DNA of 64,000 bases from Solea solea (lineage: Eukaryota; Chordata; Actinopteri; Pleuronectiformes; Soleidae): NCBI RefSeq assembly GCF_958295425.1, contig NC_081141.1, positions 21,812,884-21,876,883 of the forward strand, given 5' to 3'. The translations under genes and the position numbers were made by a program. The notes beneath the pieces are model-generated. The model searched no databases, had not been told where the DNA came from, and was given only the letters and a program-made list of their open reading frames with translations. Numbering within the stretch: the stretch's first letter is position 1; every line of letters starts with the position of its first letter. Below, one piece after another: positions 13,100-25,787 of the stretch.

Positions 13100-16000
13100 A
13101 AAAAATCATAGGTTAGTATGTCGTCCAAAATGTGACAAAAAAGTCATAGGTTAGTATGTCGTCCAAAATGTGACAAAAAAGTCATAGGTTAGTATGTCGT
13201 CCAAAATGTGACAAAAAAGTCATAGGTTAGTATGTCGTCCAAAATGTGACAAAAAAGTCATACTCTAGTATGTCGTCCAAAATGTGACAAAAAAGTCATA
13301 CTCAAGTATGTCGTCCAAAATGTGTCAAAAAACTCATACTATAGTATGTCGTCCAAAATGTGAAAAAAAAGTCATACTAAAGTATGTCGTTCAAAATGGG
13401 ACAAAAAAGTCATACTTTAATATGTCGTCCAAAATGTGACAAAAAAGGCATACTAAAGTATGTCGTCCAAAATGTGAAAAGAAAGTCATACTAAAGTATT
13501 TCGTCCAAAATGGGACAAAAAAGTCATACTTTAGTATGTCGTCCAAAATCACTCAAAAAAGTCATAGGTTAGTATGTCGTCCAAAATGTGACAAAAAAGT
13601 CATAATTTAGTATGTCGTCTAAAATTTGACAAAAACGTCATACTTTAGTATCTCGTCCAAAATCACTCAAAAAAGTCATAGGTTAGTATGTCGTCCAAAA
13701 TGTGACAAAAAAGTCATACTTTAGTATGTCGTCTAAAATTTGACAAAAACGTCATACTTTAGTATGTCGTCCAAAATCACTCACAAAAGTCATAGGTTAG
13801 TATGTCGTCCAAAATGAGACAAAAAAGTCATAGGTTAGTATGTCGTCCAAAATCACTCAAAAAAGTCATAGCTTAGTATGTCGTCAAAAATGTGACAAAA
13901 AAGTCATAGGTTAGTATGTCGTCCAAAATTTGACAAAAAAGTCATACTTAAGTATGTTGTCCAAAATGTGACAAAAAAGTCATAGGTTAGTATGTCGTCC
14001 AAAATCACTCCAAAAAGTCATAGGTTAGTATGTCGTCCAAAATGTGACAAAAAAGTCATAGGTTAGTATGTCGTCCAAAATGTGACAAAAAAGTCATACT
14101 TTAGTATGTCGTCCAAAATCACTGAAAAAAGTCATAGGTTAGTATGTCGTCCAAAATTTGACAGAAAAGTCATAGGTTAGTATGTCTTCCAAAATGTGAC
14201 AAAAAAGTCATACTTTAGTATGTCGTCCAAAACGTGACAAAAAAGTCATACTTTAGTATGTCGTCCAAAATGTGACAAAAAAGTCATACTTTAGTATGTC
14301 GTCCAAAATGTGACAAAAAAGTCATAGGTTAATATGTCGTCCAAAATGTGAAAAAAAAGTCATACTGAAGTATTTCGTCCAATATGTGTCAAAAAAGTCA
14401 TAGGTTAGTATGTCATCCAAAATCACTCAAAAAAGTCATAGGTTAGTATGTCGTCCAAAATGTGACAAAAAAGTCATAGCTTAGTATGTCGTCCAAAATG
14501 TGATAAAAAAGTCATACTAAAGTATGTCGTGCTAAATGTGACAAAAAAGTCATACTATAGAATATCGTCCAAAATGTGACAAAAAAGTCATAGGTTAGTA
14601 TGTCGTCCAAAATGTGACAAAAAAGTCATAGGTTAGTATGTCGTCCAAAATGTGACAAAAAAGTCATAGGTTAGTATGTCGTCCAAAATGTGACAAAAAA
14701 GTCATACTTTAGTATGTCGTCCAAAATGTGACAAAAAAGTCATAGCTTAGTATATCGTCCAAAATGTGACAAAAAAGTCATACTAAAGAATATCGTCCAA
14801 AATGCGACAAAAAAGTCATACTATAGTATGTCGTCCAAAATGTGACAAAAAAAGTCATACTTTAGTTTGTCTTCCAAAATGTGACAAAAAAGTCATACTA
14901 AAGTTTGTCGTCCAAAATGTGAAAAAAAGTTATACTAAAGTATTTCGTCCAAAATGTGTCAAATAGGTCATACTCAAGTATGTCGTCCAAAATGTGACAA
15001 AAAAGTCATACTCAAGTATGTCGTCCAAAATGTGACAAAAAAGTCATACTAAAGTATGTCGTCCAAAATGTGACAAAAAAGTCATACTTTAGTATGTCGT
15101 CCAAAATGTGACAAAAAAGTCATAGCTTAGTATGTCGTCCAAAATGTGATAAAAAAGTCATACTAAAGTATGTCGTGCTAAATGTGACAAAAAAGTCATA
15201 CTAAAGAATATCGTCCAAAATGTGACAAAAAAGTCATAGGTTAGTATGTCGTCCAAAATGTGACAAAAAAGTCATAGGTTAGTATGTCGTCCAAAATGTG
15301 ATAAAAAAGTCATACTAAAGTATGTCTTCCAAAATGTGACAAAAAAGTCATAGGTTAGTATGTCGTCCAAAATGTGACAAAAAAGTCATACTTTAGTACG
15401 TCGTCCAAAATGTGACAAAAAAGTCATAGCTTAGTATATCGTCCAAAATGTGACAAAAAAAGTCATACTAAAGAATATCGTGCTAAATGTGACAAAAAAG
15501 TCATACTAAAGAATATCGTCCAAAATGTGACAAAAAAGTCATAGGTTAGTATGTCGTCCAAAATGTGACAAAAAAGTCATAGGTTAGTATGTCGTCCAAA
15601 ATGTGACAAAAAAGTCATACTTTAGTATGTCGTCCAAAATGTGACAAAAAAGTCATAGCTTAGTATATCGTCCAAAATGTGACAAAAAAAGTCATACTAA
15701 AGAATATCGTCCAAAATGCGACAAAAAAGTCATACTATAGTATGTCGTCCAAAATGTGACAAAAAAAGTCATACTTTAGTTTGTCTTCCAAAATGTGACA
15801 AAAAAGTCATACTAAAGTTTGTCGTCCAAAATGTGAAAAAAAGTTATACTAAAGTATGTCGTCCAAAATGTGACAAAAAAGTCATAGGTTAGTATGTCGT
15901 CCAAAATGTGACAAAAAAGTCATAGGTTAGTATGTCGTCCAAAATGTGACAAAAAAGTCATAGGTTAGTATGTCGTCCAAAATGTGACAAAAAAGTCATA

Positions 16001-17095
16001 CTTTAGTATGTCGTCCAAAATGTGACAAAAAATCATAGGTTAGTATGTCGTCCAAAATGTGACAAAAAAGTCATAGGTTAGTATGTCGTCCAAAATGTGA
16101 CAAAAAAGTCATAGGTTAGTATGTCGTCCAAAATGTGACAAAAAAGTCATAGGTTAGTATGTCGTCCAAAATGTGACAAAAAAGTCATACTCTAGTATGT
16201 CGTCCAAAATGTGACAAAAAAGTCATACTCAAGTATGTCGTCCAAAATGTGTCAAAAAACTCATACTATAGTATGTCGTCCAAAATGTGAAAAAAAAGTC
16301 ATACTAAAGTATGTCGTTCAAAATGGGACAAAAAAGTCATACTTTAATATGTCGTCCAAAATGTGACAAAAAAGGCATACTAAAGTATGTCGTCCAAAAT
16401 GTGAAAAGAAAGTCATACTAAAGTATTTCGTCCAAAATGGGACAAAAAAGTCATACTTTAGTATGTCGTCCAAAATCACTCAAAAAAGTCATAGGTTAGT
16501 ATGTCGTCCAAAATGTGACAAAAAAGTCATAATTTAGTATGTCGTCTAAAATTTGACAAAAACGTCATACTTTAGTATCTCGTCCAAAATCACTCAAAAA
16601 AGTCATAGGTTAGTATGTCGTCCAAAATGTGACAAAAAAGTCATACTTTAGTATGTCGTCTAAAATTTGACAAAAACGTCATACTTTAGTATGTCGTCCA
16701 AAATCACTCACAAAAGTCATAGGTTAGTATGTCGTCCAAAATGAGACAAAAAAGTCATAGGTTAGTATGTCGTCCAAAATCACTCAAAAAAGTCATAGCT
16801 TAGTATGTCGTCAAAAATGTGACAAAAAAGTCATAGGTTAGTATGTCGTCCAAAATTTGACAAAAAAGTCATACTTAAGTATGTTGTCCAAAATGTGACA
16901 AAAAAGTCATAGGTTAGTATGTCGTCCAAAATCACTCCAAAAAGTCATAGGTTAGTATGTCGTCCAAAATGTGACAAAAAAGTCATAGGTTAGTATGTCG
17001 TCCAAAATGTGACAAAAAAGTCATACTTTAGTATGTCGTCCAAAATCACTGAAAAAAGTCATAGGTTAGTATGTCGTCCAAAATTTGACAGAAAA
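13100..17095. repeat. Duplicated block, offset about 2,927 bp
   Basis: The marker CATACTTTAATATG at 13411 recurs at 16338. The surrounding series matches unit by unit: AAAAAATCATAGG, ACTCTAG, AAAACTCATAC and the CACTC cluster. Copies run from about 13,100 to 14,160 and 16,030 to 17,090. After the second copy the array switches abruptly to the series beginning TATTTCGTCCAAAATGTGTC near 17,110. That series also occurs at about 12,430, so the junction is a recombination-like breakpoint inside the array. Confidence 0.8.
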
Positions 17096-20000
17096 GTCAT
17101 AGGTTAGTATTTCGTCCAAAATGTGTCAAAAAGGTCATACCTTAGTATGTCGTCCAAAATGTGACAAAAAAGTCATACTAAAGTATGTCGTCCAAAATGT
17201 GACAAAAAAGTCATACTAAAGTATGTCGTCCAAAATGTGACAAAAAAGCCATACTTGAGTATGTCGTCCAAAATGTGACAAAAAAGTCATACTAAAGTGT
17301 GTTGTCCAAAATGTGACAAAAAAGTCATAGGTTAGTATGTCGTCCAAAATGTGATAAAAAAGTCATAGGTTAGTATGTCGTCCAAAATGTGACAAAAAAG
17401 TCATAGGTTAGTATGTCGTCCAAAATGTGATAAAAAAGTCATACTAAAGTATGTCGTCCAAAATGTGACAAAAAAGTCATACTAAAGTATTTCATCCAAA
17501 ATGTGACAAAAAAGTCATAGGTTAGTATGTCGTCCAAAATGTGATAAAAAAGTCATACTAAAGTATGTCGTCCAAAATGTGACAAAAAAGTCATACTAAA
17601 GTATTTCGTCCAAAATGTGACAAAAAAGTCATAGGTTAGTATGTCGTCCAAAATGTGACAAAAAAGTCATAGGTTAGTATGTCGTCCAAAATGTGACAAA
17701 AAAGTCATACTTTAGTATGTCGTCCAAAATGTGACAAAAAAGTCATAGGTTAGTATGTCGTCCAAAATGTGACAAAAAAGTCATAGGTTAGTATGTCGTC
17801 CAAAATGTCAAAAAAGTCATAGGTTAGTATGTCGTCCAAAATGTGTCAAAAAAGTCATACTATAGTATGTCATCCAAAATGTGACAAAAAAGTCATACTA
17901 AAGTATGTCGTCCAAAATGTGACAAAAAAAGTCATAGGTTAGTATGTCGTCCAAAATGTGATAAAAAAGTCATACTAAAGTATGTCTTCCAAAATGTGAC
18001 AAAAAAGTCATACTAAAGTATGTCGTCCAAAATGTGACAAAAAAGTCATACTCAAGTATGTCGTCCAAAATGTGACAAAAAAGTCATACTAAAGTATGTC
18101 GTCCAAAATGTGACAAAAAAGTCATACTTTAGTATGTCGTCCAAAATGTGACAAAAAAGTCATAGCTTAGTATGTCGTCCAAAATGTGATAAAAAAGTCA
18201 TACTAAAGTATGTCGTGCTAAATGTGACAAAAAAGTCATACTAAAGAATATCGTCCAAAATGTGACAAAAAAGTCATAGGTTAGTATGTCGTCCAAAATG
18301 TGACAAAAAAGTCATAGGTTAGTATGTCGTCCAAAATGTGACAAAAAAGTCATAGGTTAGTATGTCGTCCAAAATGTGACAAAAAAGTCATACTTAAGTA
18401 TGTCGTCCAAAATGTGACAAAAAAGTTATAGCTTAGTATATCGTCCAAAATGTGACAAAAAAAGTCATACTAAAGAATATCGTCCAAAATGCGACAAAAA
18501 AGTCATACTATAGTATGTCGTCCAAAATGTGACAAAAAAAGTCATACTTTAGTTTGTCTTCCAAAATGTGACAAAAAAGTCATACTAAAGTTTGTCGTCC
18601 AAAATGTGAAAAAAAGTTATACTAAAGTATGTCGTCCAAAATGTGACAAAAAAGTCATAGGTTAGTATGTCGTCCAAAATGTGACAAAAAAGTCATAGGT
18701 TAGTATGTCGTCCAAAATGTGACAAAAAAGTCATACTTTAGTATGTTGTCCAAAATGTGACAAAAAAGTCATAGGTTAGTATGTCGTCCAAAATGTGACA
18801 AAAAACTCATAGGTTAGTATGTCGTCCAAAATGTGACAAAAAAGTCATAGGTTAGTATGTCGTCCAAAATGTGACAAAAAAGTCATAGGTTAGTATGTCG
18901 TCCAAAATGTGTCAAAAAAGTCATACTATAGTATGTCGTCCAAAATGTGATAAAAAAAGTCATACTAAAGTATGTCGTCCAAAATGTGACAAAAAAGTCA
19001 TACTAAAGAATATCGTCCAAAATGTGACAAAAAAGTCATAGGTTAGTATGTCGTCCAAAATGTGACAAAAAAGTCATAGGTTAGTATGTCGTCCAAAATG
19101 TGACAAAAAAGTCATAGGTTAGTATGTCGTCCAAAATGTGACAAAAAAGTCATACTTTAGTATGTCGTCCAAAATGTGACAAAAAAGTCATAGCTTAGTA
19201 TATCGTCCAAAATGTGACAAAAAAGTCATAGGTTAGTATGTCGTCCAAAATGTGACAAAAAAGTCATACTTTAGTATGTCGTCCAAAATGTGACAAAAAA
19301 GTCATAGCTTAGTATATCGTCCAAAATGTGACAAAAAAGTCATACTAAAGAATATCGTCCAAAATGCGACAAAAAAAGTCATACTATAGTATGTCGTCCA
19401 AAATGTGACAAAAAAAGTCATACTAAAGTTTGTCGTCCAAAATGTGAAAAAAAGTCATACTAAAGTTTGTCGTCCAAAATGTGAAAAAAAGTTATACTAA
19501 AGTATTTCGTCCAAAATGTGTCAAATAGGTCATATATTAGTATGTCGTCCAAAATGTGACAAAAAAGTCATACTAAAGTATGTCGTCCAAAATGTGACAA
19601 AAAAGTCATAGGTTAGTTTGTCGTCCAAAATGTGACAAAAAAGTCATAGGTTAGTTTGTCGTCCAAAATGTGACAAAAAAGTCATAGGTTAGTATGTCGT
19701 CCAAAATGTGACAAAAAAGTCATAGGTTAGTATGACGTCCAAAATGTGACAAAAAAGTCATAGGTTAGTAAGTCGTCCAAAATGTGACAAAAAGGCATAC
19801 TAAAGTATGTCGTCCAAAATGTGACAAAAAAGTCATAGGTTAGTAAGTCGTCCAAAATGTGACAAAAAAGTCATAGGTTAGTATGTCGTCCAAAATGTGA
19901 CAAAAAAGTCATACTTTAGTATGTCGTCCAAAATGTGACAAAAAAGTCATAGGTTAGTATGTCGTCCAAAATGTGACAAAAAAGTCATAGGTTAGTATGT

Positions 20001-20985
20001 CGTCCAAAATGTGACAAAAAAGTCATAGGTTAGTATGTCGTCCAAAATGTGACAAAAAAGTCATAGGTTAGTATGTCGTCCAAAATGTGACAAAAAAGTC
20101 ATACTCAAGTATGTCGTCCAAAATGTGACAAAAAAGTCATACTAAAGTATGTCGTCCAAAATGTGACAAAAAAGTCATACTTTAGTATGTCGTCCAAAAT
20201 GTGATAAAAAACTCATACTAAAGTTTGTCGTGCTAAATGTGACAAAAAAGTCATACTAAAGAATATCGTCCAAAATGTGACAAAAAAGTCATAGGTTAGT
20301 ATGTCGTCCAAAATGTGACAAAAAAGTCATAGGTTAGTATGTCGTCCAAAATGTGACAAAAAAGTCATAGGTTAGTATGTCGTCCAAAATGTGTCAAAAA
20401 AGTCATACTATAGTATGTCATCCAAAATGTGACAAAAAAGTCATACTAAAGTATGTCGCCCAAAATGTGACAAAAAAAGTCATAGGTTAGTATGTCGTCC
20501 AAAATGTGATAAAAAAGTCATACTAAAGTATGTCGTCCAAAATGTGACAAAAAAGTCATACTCAAGTATGTCGTCCAAAATGTGACAAAAAAGTCATACT
20601 CAAGTATGTCGTCCAAAATGTGACAAAAAAGTCATACTAAAGTATGTCGTCCAAAATGTGACAAAAAAGTCATACTTTAGTATGTCGTCCAAAATGTGAT
20701 AAAAAAGTCATACTAAAGTATGTCGTGCTAAATGTGACAAAAAAGTCATACTAAAGAATGTCGTGCTAAATGTGACAAAAAAGTCATACTAAAGAATATC
20801 GTCCAAAATGTGACAAAAAAGTCATAGGTTAGTATGTCGTCCAAAATGTGACAAAAAAGTCATAGGTTAGTATGTCGTCCAAAATGTGATAAAAAAGTCA
20901 TACTAAAGTATGTCGTCCAAAATGTGACAAAAAAGTCATAGGTTAGTATGTCGTCCAAAATGTGACAAAAAAGTCATACTTTAGT

Positions 20986-21365
20986 CAGTCAGTCATCATC
21001 TACCGCTTTATCCTCTGCCAGAGGGTCGCGGGGGGTGCTGTGCCAATCTCAGCTACATCGGGCGATAGGCGGGGTACACCCTGGACAGTTCGCCAGTCCA
21101 TCGCAGGGCCACACACAGATAGAGACAAACAACCATTCACTCTCACACTCACTCCTATGGTCAATTTAGAGTGTCCAATTTACCTATCCCCACATTGCAT
21201 GTTTTTGGACTGTGGGAGGAAGCCGGAGTACCCGGAGAGAACCCACGCACACACGGGGAGAACATGCAAACTCCATGCAGAAAGGCCCTTGTTCCAACCG
21301 GGGCTCGAACCCGGGTCTTCTCGCTGCAAGGCGAGAGTGCTAACCACTACACCACCGTGTGGCCC
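20986..21365 (-). mobile_element. tRNA-headed SINE (DANA/HE1-like V-SINE type), copy 1
   Basis: A 380-bp insertion interrupts the satellite. On the minus strand it starts with a tRNA-like head carrying Pol III promoter boxes: box A TGGTGTAGTGG (21344-21354) and box B GGTTCGAGCCC (21301-21311). A conserved central domain follows, recognisable by GGAGTTTGCATGTTCTCCCC and CCCACAGTCCAAA. The tail is GATAAAGCGGTAGATGATG ending in short GACT repeats. It is flanked by perfect 12-bp direct repeats TCATACTTTAGT (20974-20985 and 21366-21377), a target-site duplication made from the satellite unit. The exact family name is from memory of DANA/HE1-type elements and was not searched. It encodes no protein. 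Confidence 0.9.
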
Positions 21366-24300
21366 TCATACTTTAGTATGTCGTCCAAAATGTGACAAAA
21401 AAGTCATAGCTTAGTATATCGTCCAAAATGTGACAAAAAAGTCATACTAAAGAATATCGTCCAAAATGCGACAAAAAAGTCATACTATAGTATGTCGTCC
21501 AAAATGTGACAAAAAAAGTCATACTTTAGTTTGTCTTCCAAAATGTGACAAAAAAGTCATACTAAAGTTTGTCGTCCAAAATGTGAAAAAAAGTTATACT
21601 AAAGTATTTCGTCCAAAATGTGTCAAATAGGTCATACTTTTAGTATGTCGTCCAAAATGTGACAAAAAAGTCATACTAAAGTATGTCGTCCAAAATGTGA
21701 CAAAAAAGTCATAGGTTAGTTTGTCGTCCAAAATGTGACAAAAAAGTCATAGGTTAGTATGTCGTCCAAAATGTGACAAAAAAGTCATATGTTAGTATGT
21801 CGTCCAAAATGTGACAAAAAAGTCATAGGTTAGTAAGTCGTCCAAAATGTGACAAAAAGGCATACTAAAGTATGTCGTCCAAAATGTGACAAAAAAGTCA
21901 TGGTTAGTAAGTCGTCCAAAATGTGACAAAAAAGTCATAGGTTAGTATGTCGTCCAAAATGTGTCAAAAAAGTCATACTATATAGTATGTCGTCCAAAAT
22001 GTGACAAAAAAGTCATACTTTAGTATGTCGTCCAAAATGTGACAAAAAAGTCATAGGTTAGTATGTCGTCCAAAATGTGACAAAGAAGTCATACTTTAGT
22101 ATGTCGTCCAAAATGTGACAAAAAAGTCATAGGTTAGTATGTCGTCCAAAATGTGACAAAAAAGTCATAGGTTAGTATGTCGTCCAAAATGTCAAAAAAG
22201 TCATAGGTTAGTATGTCGTCCAAAATGTGTCAAAAAAGTCATACTATAGTATGTCATCCAAAATGTGACAAAAAAGTCATACTAAAGTATGTCGTCCAAA
22301 ATGTGACAAAAAAAGTCATAGGTTAGTATGTCGTCCAAAATGTGATAAAAAAGTCATACTAAAGTATGTCTTCCAAAATGTGACAAAAAAGTCATACTAA
22401 AGTATGTCGTCCAAAATGTGACAAAAAAGTCATACTCAAGTATGTCGTCCAAAATGTGACAAAAAAGTCATACTAAAGTATGTCGTCCAAAATGTGACAA
22501 AAAAGTCATACTTTAGTATGTCGTCCAAAATGTGACAAAAAAGTCATAGCTTAGTATGTCGTCCAAAATGTGATAAAAAAGTCATACTAAAGTATGTCGT
22601 GCTAAATGTGACAAAAAAGTCATACTAAAGAATATCGTCCAAAATGTGACAAAAAAGTCATAGGTTAGTATGTCGTCCAAAATGTGACAAAAAAGTCATA
22701 GGTTAGTATGTCGTCCAAAATGTGACAAAAAAGTCATAGGTTAGTATGTCGTCCAAAATGTGACAAAAAAGTCATACTTAAGTATGTCGTCCAAAATGTG
22801 ACAAAAAAGTTATAGCTTAGTATATCGTCCAAAATGTGACAAAAAAAGTCATACTAAAGAATATCGTCCAAAATGCGACAAAAAAGTCATACTATAGTAT
22901 GTCGTCCAAAATGTGACAAAAAAAGTCATACTTTAGTTTGTCTTCCAAAATGTGACAAAAAAGTCATACTAAAGTTTGTCGTCCAAAATGTGAAAAAAAG
23001 TTATACTAAAGTATGTCGTCCAAAATGTGACAAAAAAGTCATAGGTTAGTATGTCGTCCAAAATGTGACAAAAAAGTCATAGGTTAGTATGTCGTCCAAA
23101 ATGTGACAAAAAAGTCATACTTTAGTATGTTGCCCAAAATGTGACAAAAAAGTCATAGGTTAGTATGTCGTCCAAAATGTGACAAAAAACTCATAGGTTA
23201 GTATGTTGTCCAAAATGTGACAAAAAAGTCATAGGTTAGTATGTCGTCCAAAATGTGACAAAAAAGTCATAGGTTAGTATGTCGTCCAAAATGTGTCAAA
23301 AAAGTCATACTATAGTATGTCGTCCAAAATGTGATAAAAAAAGTCATACTAAAGTATGTCGTCCAAAATGTGACAAAAAAGTCATACTAAAGAATATCGT
23401 CCAAAATGTGACAAAAAAGTCATAGGTTAGTATGTCGTCCAAAATGTGACAAAAAAGTCATAGGTTAGTATGTCGTCCAAAATGTGACAAAAAAGTCATA
23501 GGTTAGTATGTCGTCCAAAATGTGACAAAAAAGTCATACTTTAGTATGTCGTCCAAAATGTGACAAAAAAGTCATAGCTTAGTATATCGTCCAAAATGTG
23601 ACAAAAAAGTCATAGGTTAGTATGTCGTCCAAAATGTGACAAAAAAGTCATACTTTAGTATGTCGTCCAAAATGTGACAAAAAAGTCATAGCTTAGTATA
23701 TCGTCCAAAATGTGACAAAAAAGTCATACTAAAGAATATCGTCCAAAATGCGACAAAAAAAGTCATACTATAGTATGTCGTCCAAAATGTGACAAAAAAA
23801 GTCATACTAAAGTTTGTCGTCCAAAATGTGAAAAAAAGTCATACTAAAGTTTGTCGTCCAAAATGTGAAAAAAAGTTATACTAAAGTATTTCGTCCAAAA
23901 TGTGTCAAATAGGTCATATATTAGTATGTCGTCCAAAATGTGACAAAAAAGTCATACTAAAGTATGTCGTCCAAAATGTGACAAAAAAGTCATAGGTTAG
24001 TTTGTCGTCCAAAATGTGACAAAAAAGTCATAGGTTAGTTTGTCGTCCAAAATGTGACAAAAAAGTCATAGGTTAGTATGTCGTCCAAAATGTGACAAAA
24101 AAGTCATAGGTTAGTATGACGTCCAAAATGTGACAAAAAAGTCATAGGTTAGTAAGTCGTCCAAAATGTGACAAAAAGGCATACTAAAGTATGTCGTCCA
24201 AAATGTGACAAAAAAGTCATAGGTTAGTAAGTCGTCCAAAATGTGACAAAAAAGTCATAGGTTAGTATGTCGTCCAAAATGTGACAAAAAAGTCATACTT

Positions 24301-25407
24301 TAGTATGTCGTCCAAAATGTGACAAAAAAGTCATAGGTTAGTATGTCGTCCAAAATGTGACAAAAAAGTCATAGGTTAGTATGTCGTCCAAAATGTGACA
24401 AAAAAGTCATAGGTTAGTATGTCGTCCAAAATGTGACAAAAAAGTCATAGGTTAGTATGTCGTCCAAAATGTGTCAAAAAAGTCATACTATAGTATGTCG
24501 TCCAAAATGTGACAAAAAAGTCATACTCAAGTATGTCGTCCAAAATGTGACAAAAAAGTCATACTAAAGTATGTCGTCCAAAATGTGACAAAAAAGTCAT
24601 ACTTTAGTATGTCGTCCAAAATGTGATAAAAAACTCATACTAAAGTTTGTCGTGCTAAATGTGACAAAAAAGTCATACTAAAGAATATCGTCCAAAATGT
24701 GACAAAAAAGTCATAGGTTAGTATGTCGTCCAAAATGTGACAAAAAAGTCATAGGTTAGTATGTCGTCCAAAATGTGACAAAAAAGTCATAGGTTAGTAT
24801 GTCGTCCAAAATGTGTCAAAAAAGTCATACTATAGTATGTCATCCAAAATGTGACAAAAAAGTCATACTAAAGTATGTCGCCCGAAATGTGACAAAAAAA
24901 GTCATAGGTTAGTATGTCGTCCAAAATGTGATAAAAAAGTCATACTAAAGTATGTCGTCCAAAATGTGACAAAAAAGTCATACTCAAGTATGTCGTCCAA
25001 AATGTGACAAAAAAGTCATACTCAAGTATGTCGTCCAAAATGTGACAAAAAAGTCATACTAAAGTATGTCGTCCAAAATGTGACAAAAAAGTCATACTTT
25101 AGTATGTCGTCCAAAATGTGATAAAAAAGTCATACTAAAGTATGTCGTGCTAAATGTGACAAAAAAGTCATACTAAAGAATGTCGTGCTAAATGTGACAA
25201 AAAAGTCATACTAAAGAATATCGTCCAAAATGTGACAAAAAAGTCATAGGTTAGTATGTCGTCCAAAATGTGACAAAAAAGTCATAGGTTAGTATGTCGT
25301 CCAAAATGTGATAAAAAAGTCATACTAAAGTATGTCGTCCAAAATGTGACAAAAAAGTCATAGGTTAGTATGTCGTCCAAAATGTGACAAAAAAGTCATA
25401 CTTTAGT

Positions 25408-25787
25408 CAGTCAGTCATCATCTACCGCTTTATCCTCTGCCAGAGGGTCGCGGGGGGTGCTGTGCCAATCTCAGCTACATCGGGCGATAGGCGGGGTACA
25501 CCCTGGACAGTTCGCCAGTCCATCGCAGGGCCACACACAGATAGAGACAAACAACCATTCACTCTCACACTCACTCCTATGGTCAATTTAGAGTGTCCAA
25601 TTTACCTATCCCCACATTGCATGTTTTTGGACTGTGGGAGGAAGCCGGAGTACCCGGAGAGAACCCACGCACACACGGGGAGAACATGCAAACTCCATGC
25701 AGAAAGGCCCTTGTTCCAACCGGGGCTCGAACCCGGGTCTTCTCGCTGCAAGGCGAGAGTGCTAACCACTACACCACCGTGTGGCCC
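25408..25787 (-). mobile_element. tRNA-headed SINE, copy 2 (duplicated with the array)
   Basis: This 380-bp element appears identical to the one 4,422 bp upstream, with the same orientation, box A, box B, tail and 12-bp flanking repeats (25396-25407 and 25788-25799). The shared insertion site and flanking variant units mean it arose by duplication of the surrounding array, not by a second retrotransposition. Confidence 0.9.

Noticed and set aside
21296..21365. Genuine tRNA gene on the minus strand
   Set aside because: Box A and box B are present, but the cloverleaf runs directly into a SINE body with target-site duplications. It is a tRNA-derived SINE head.
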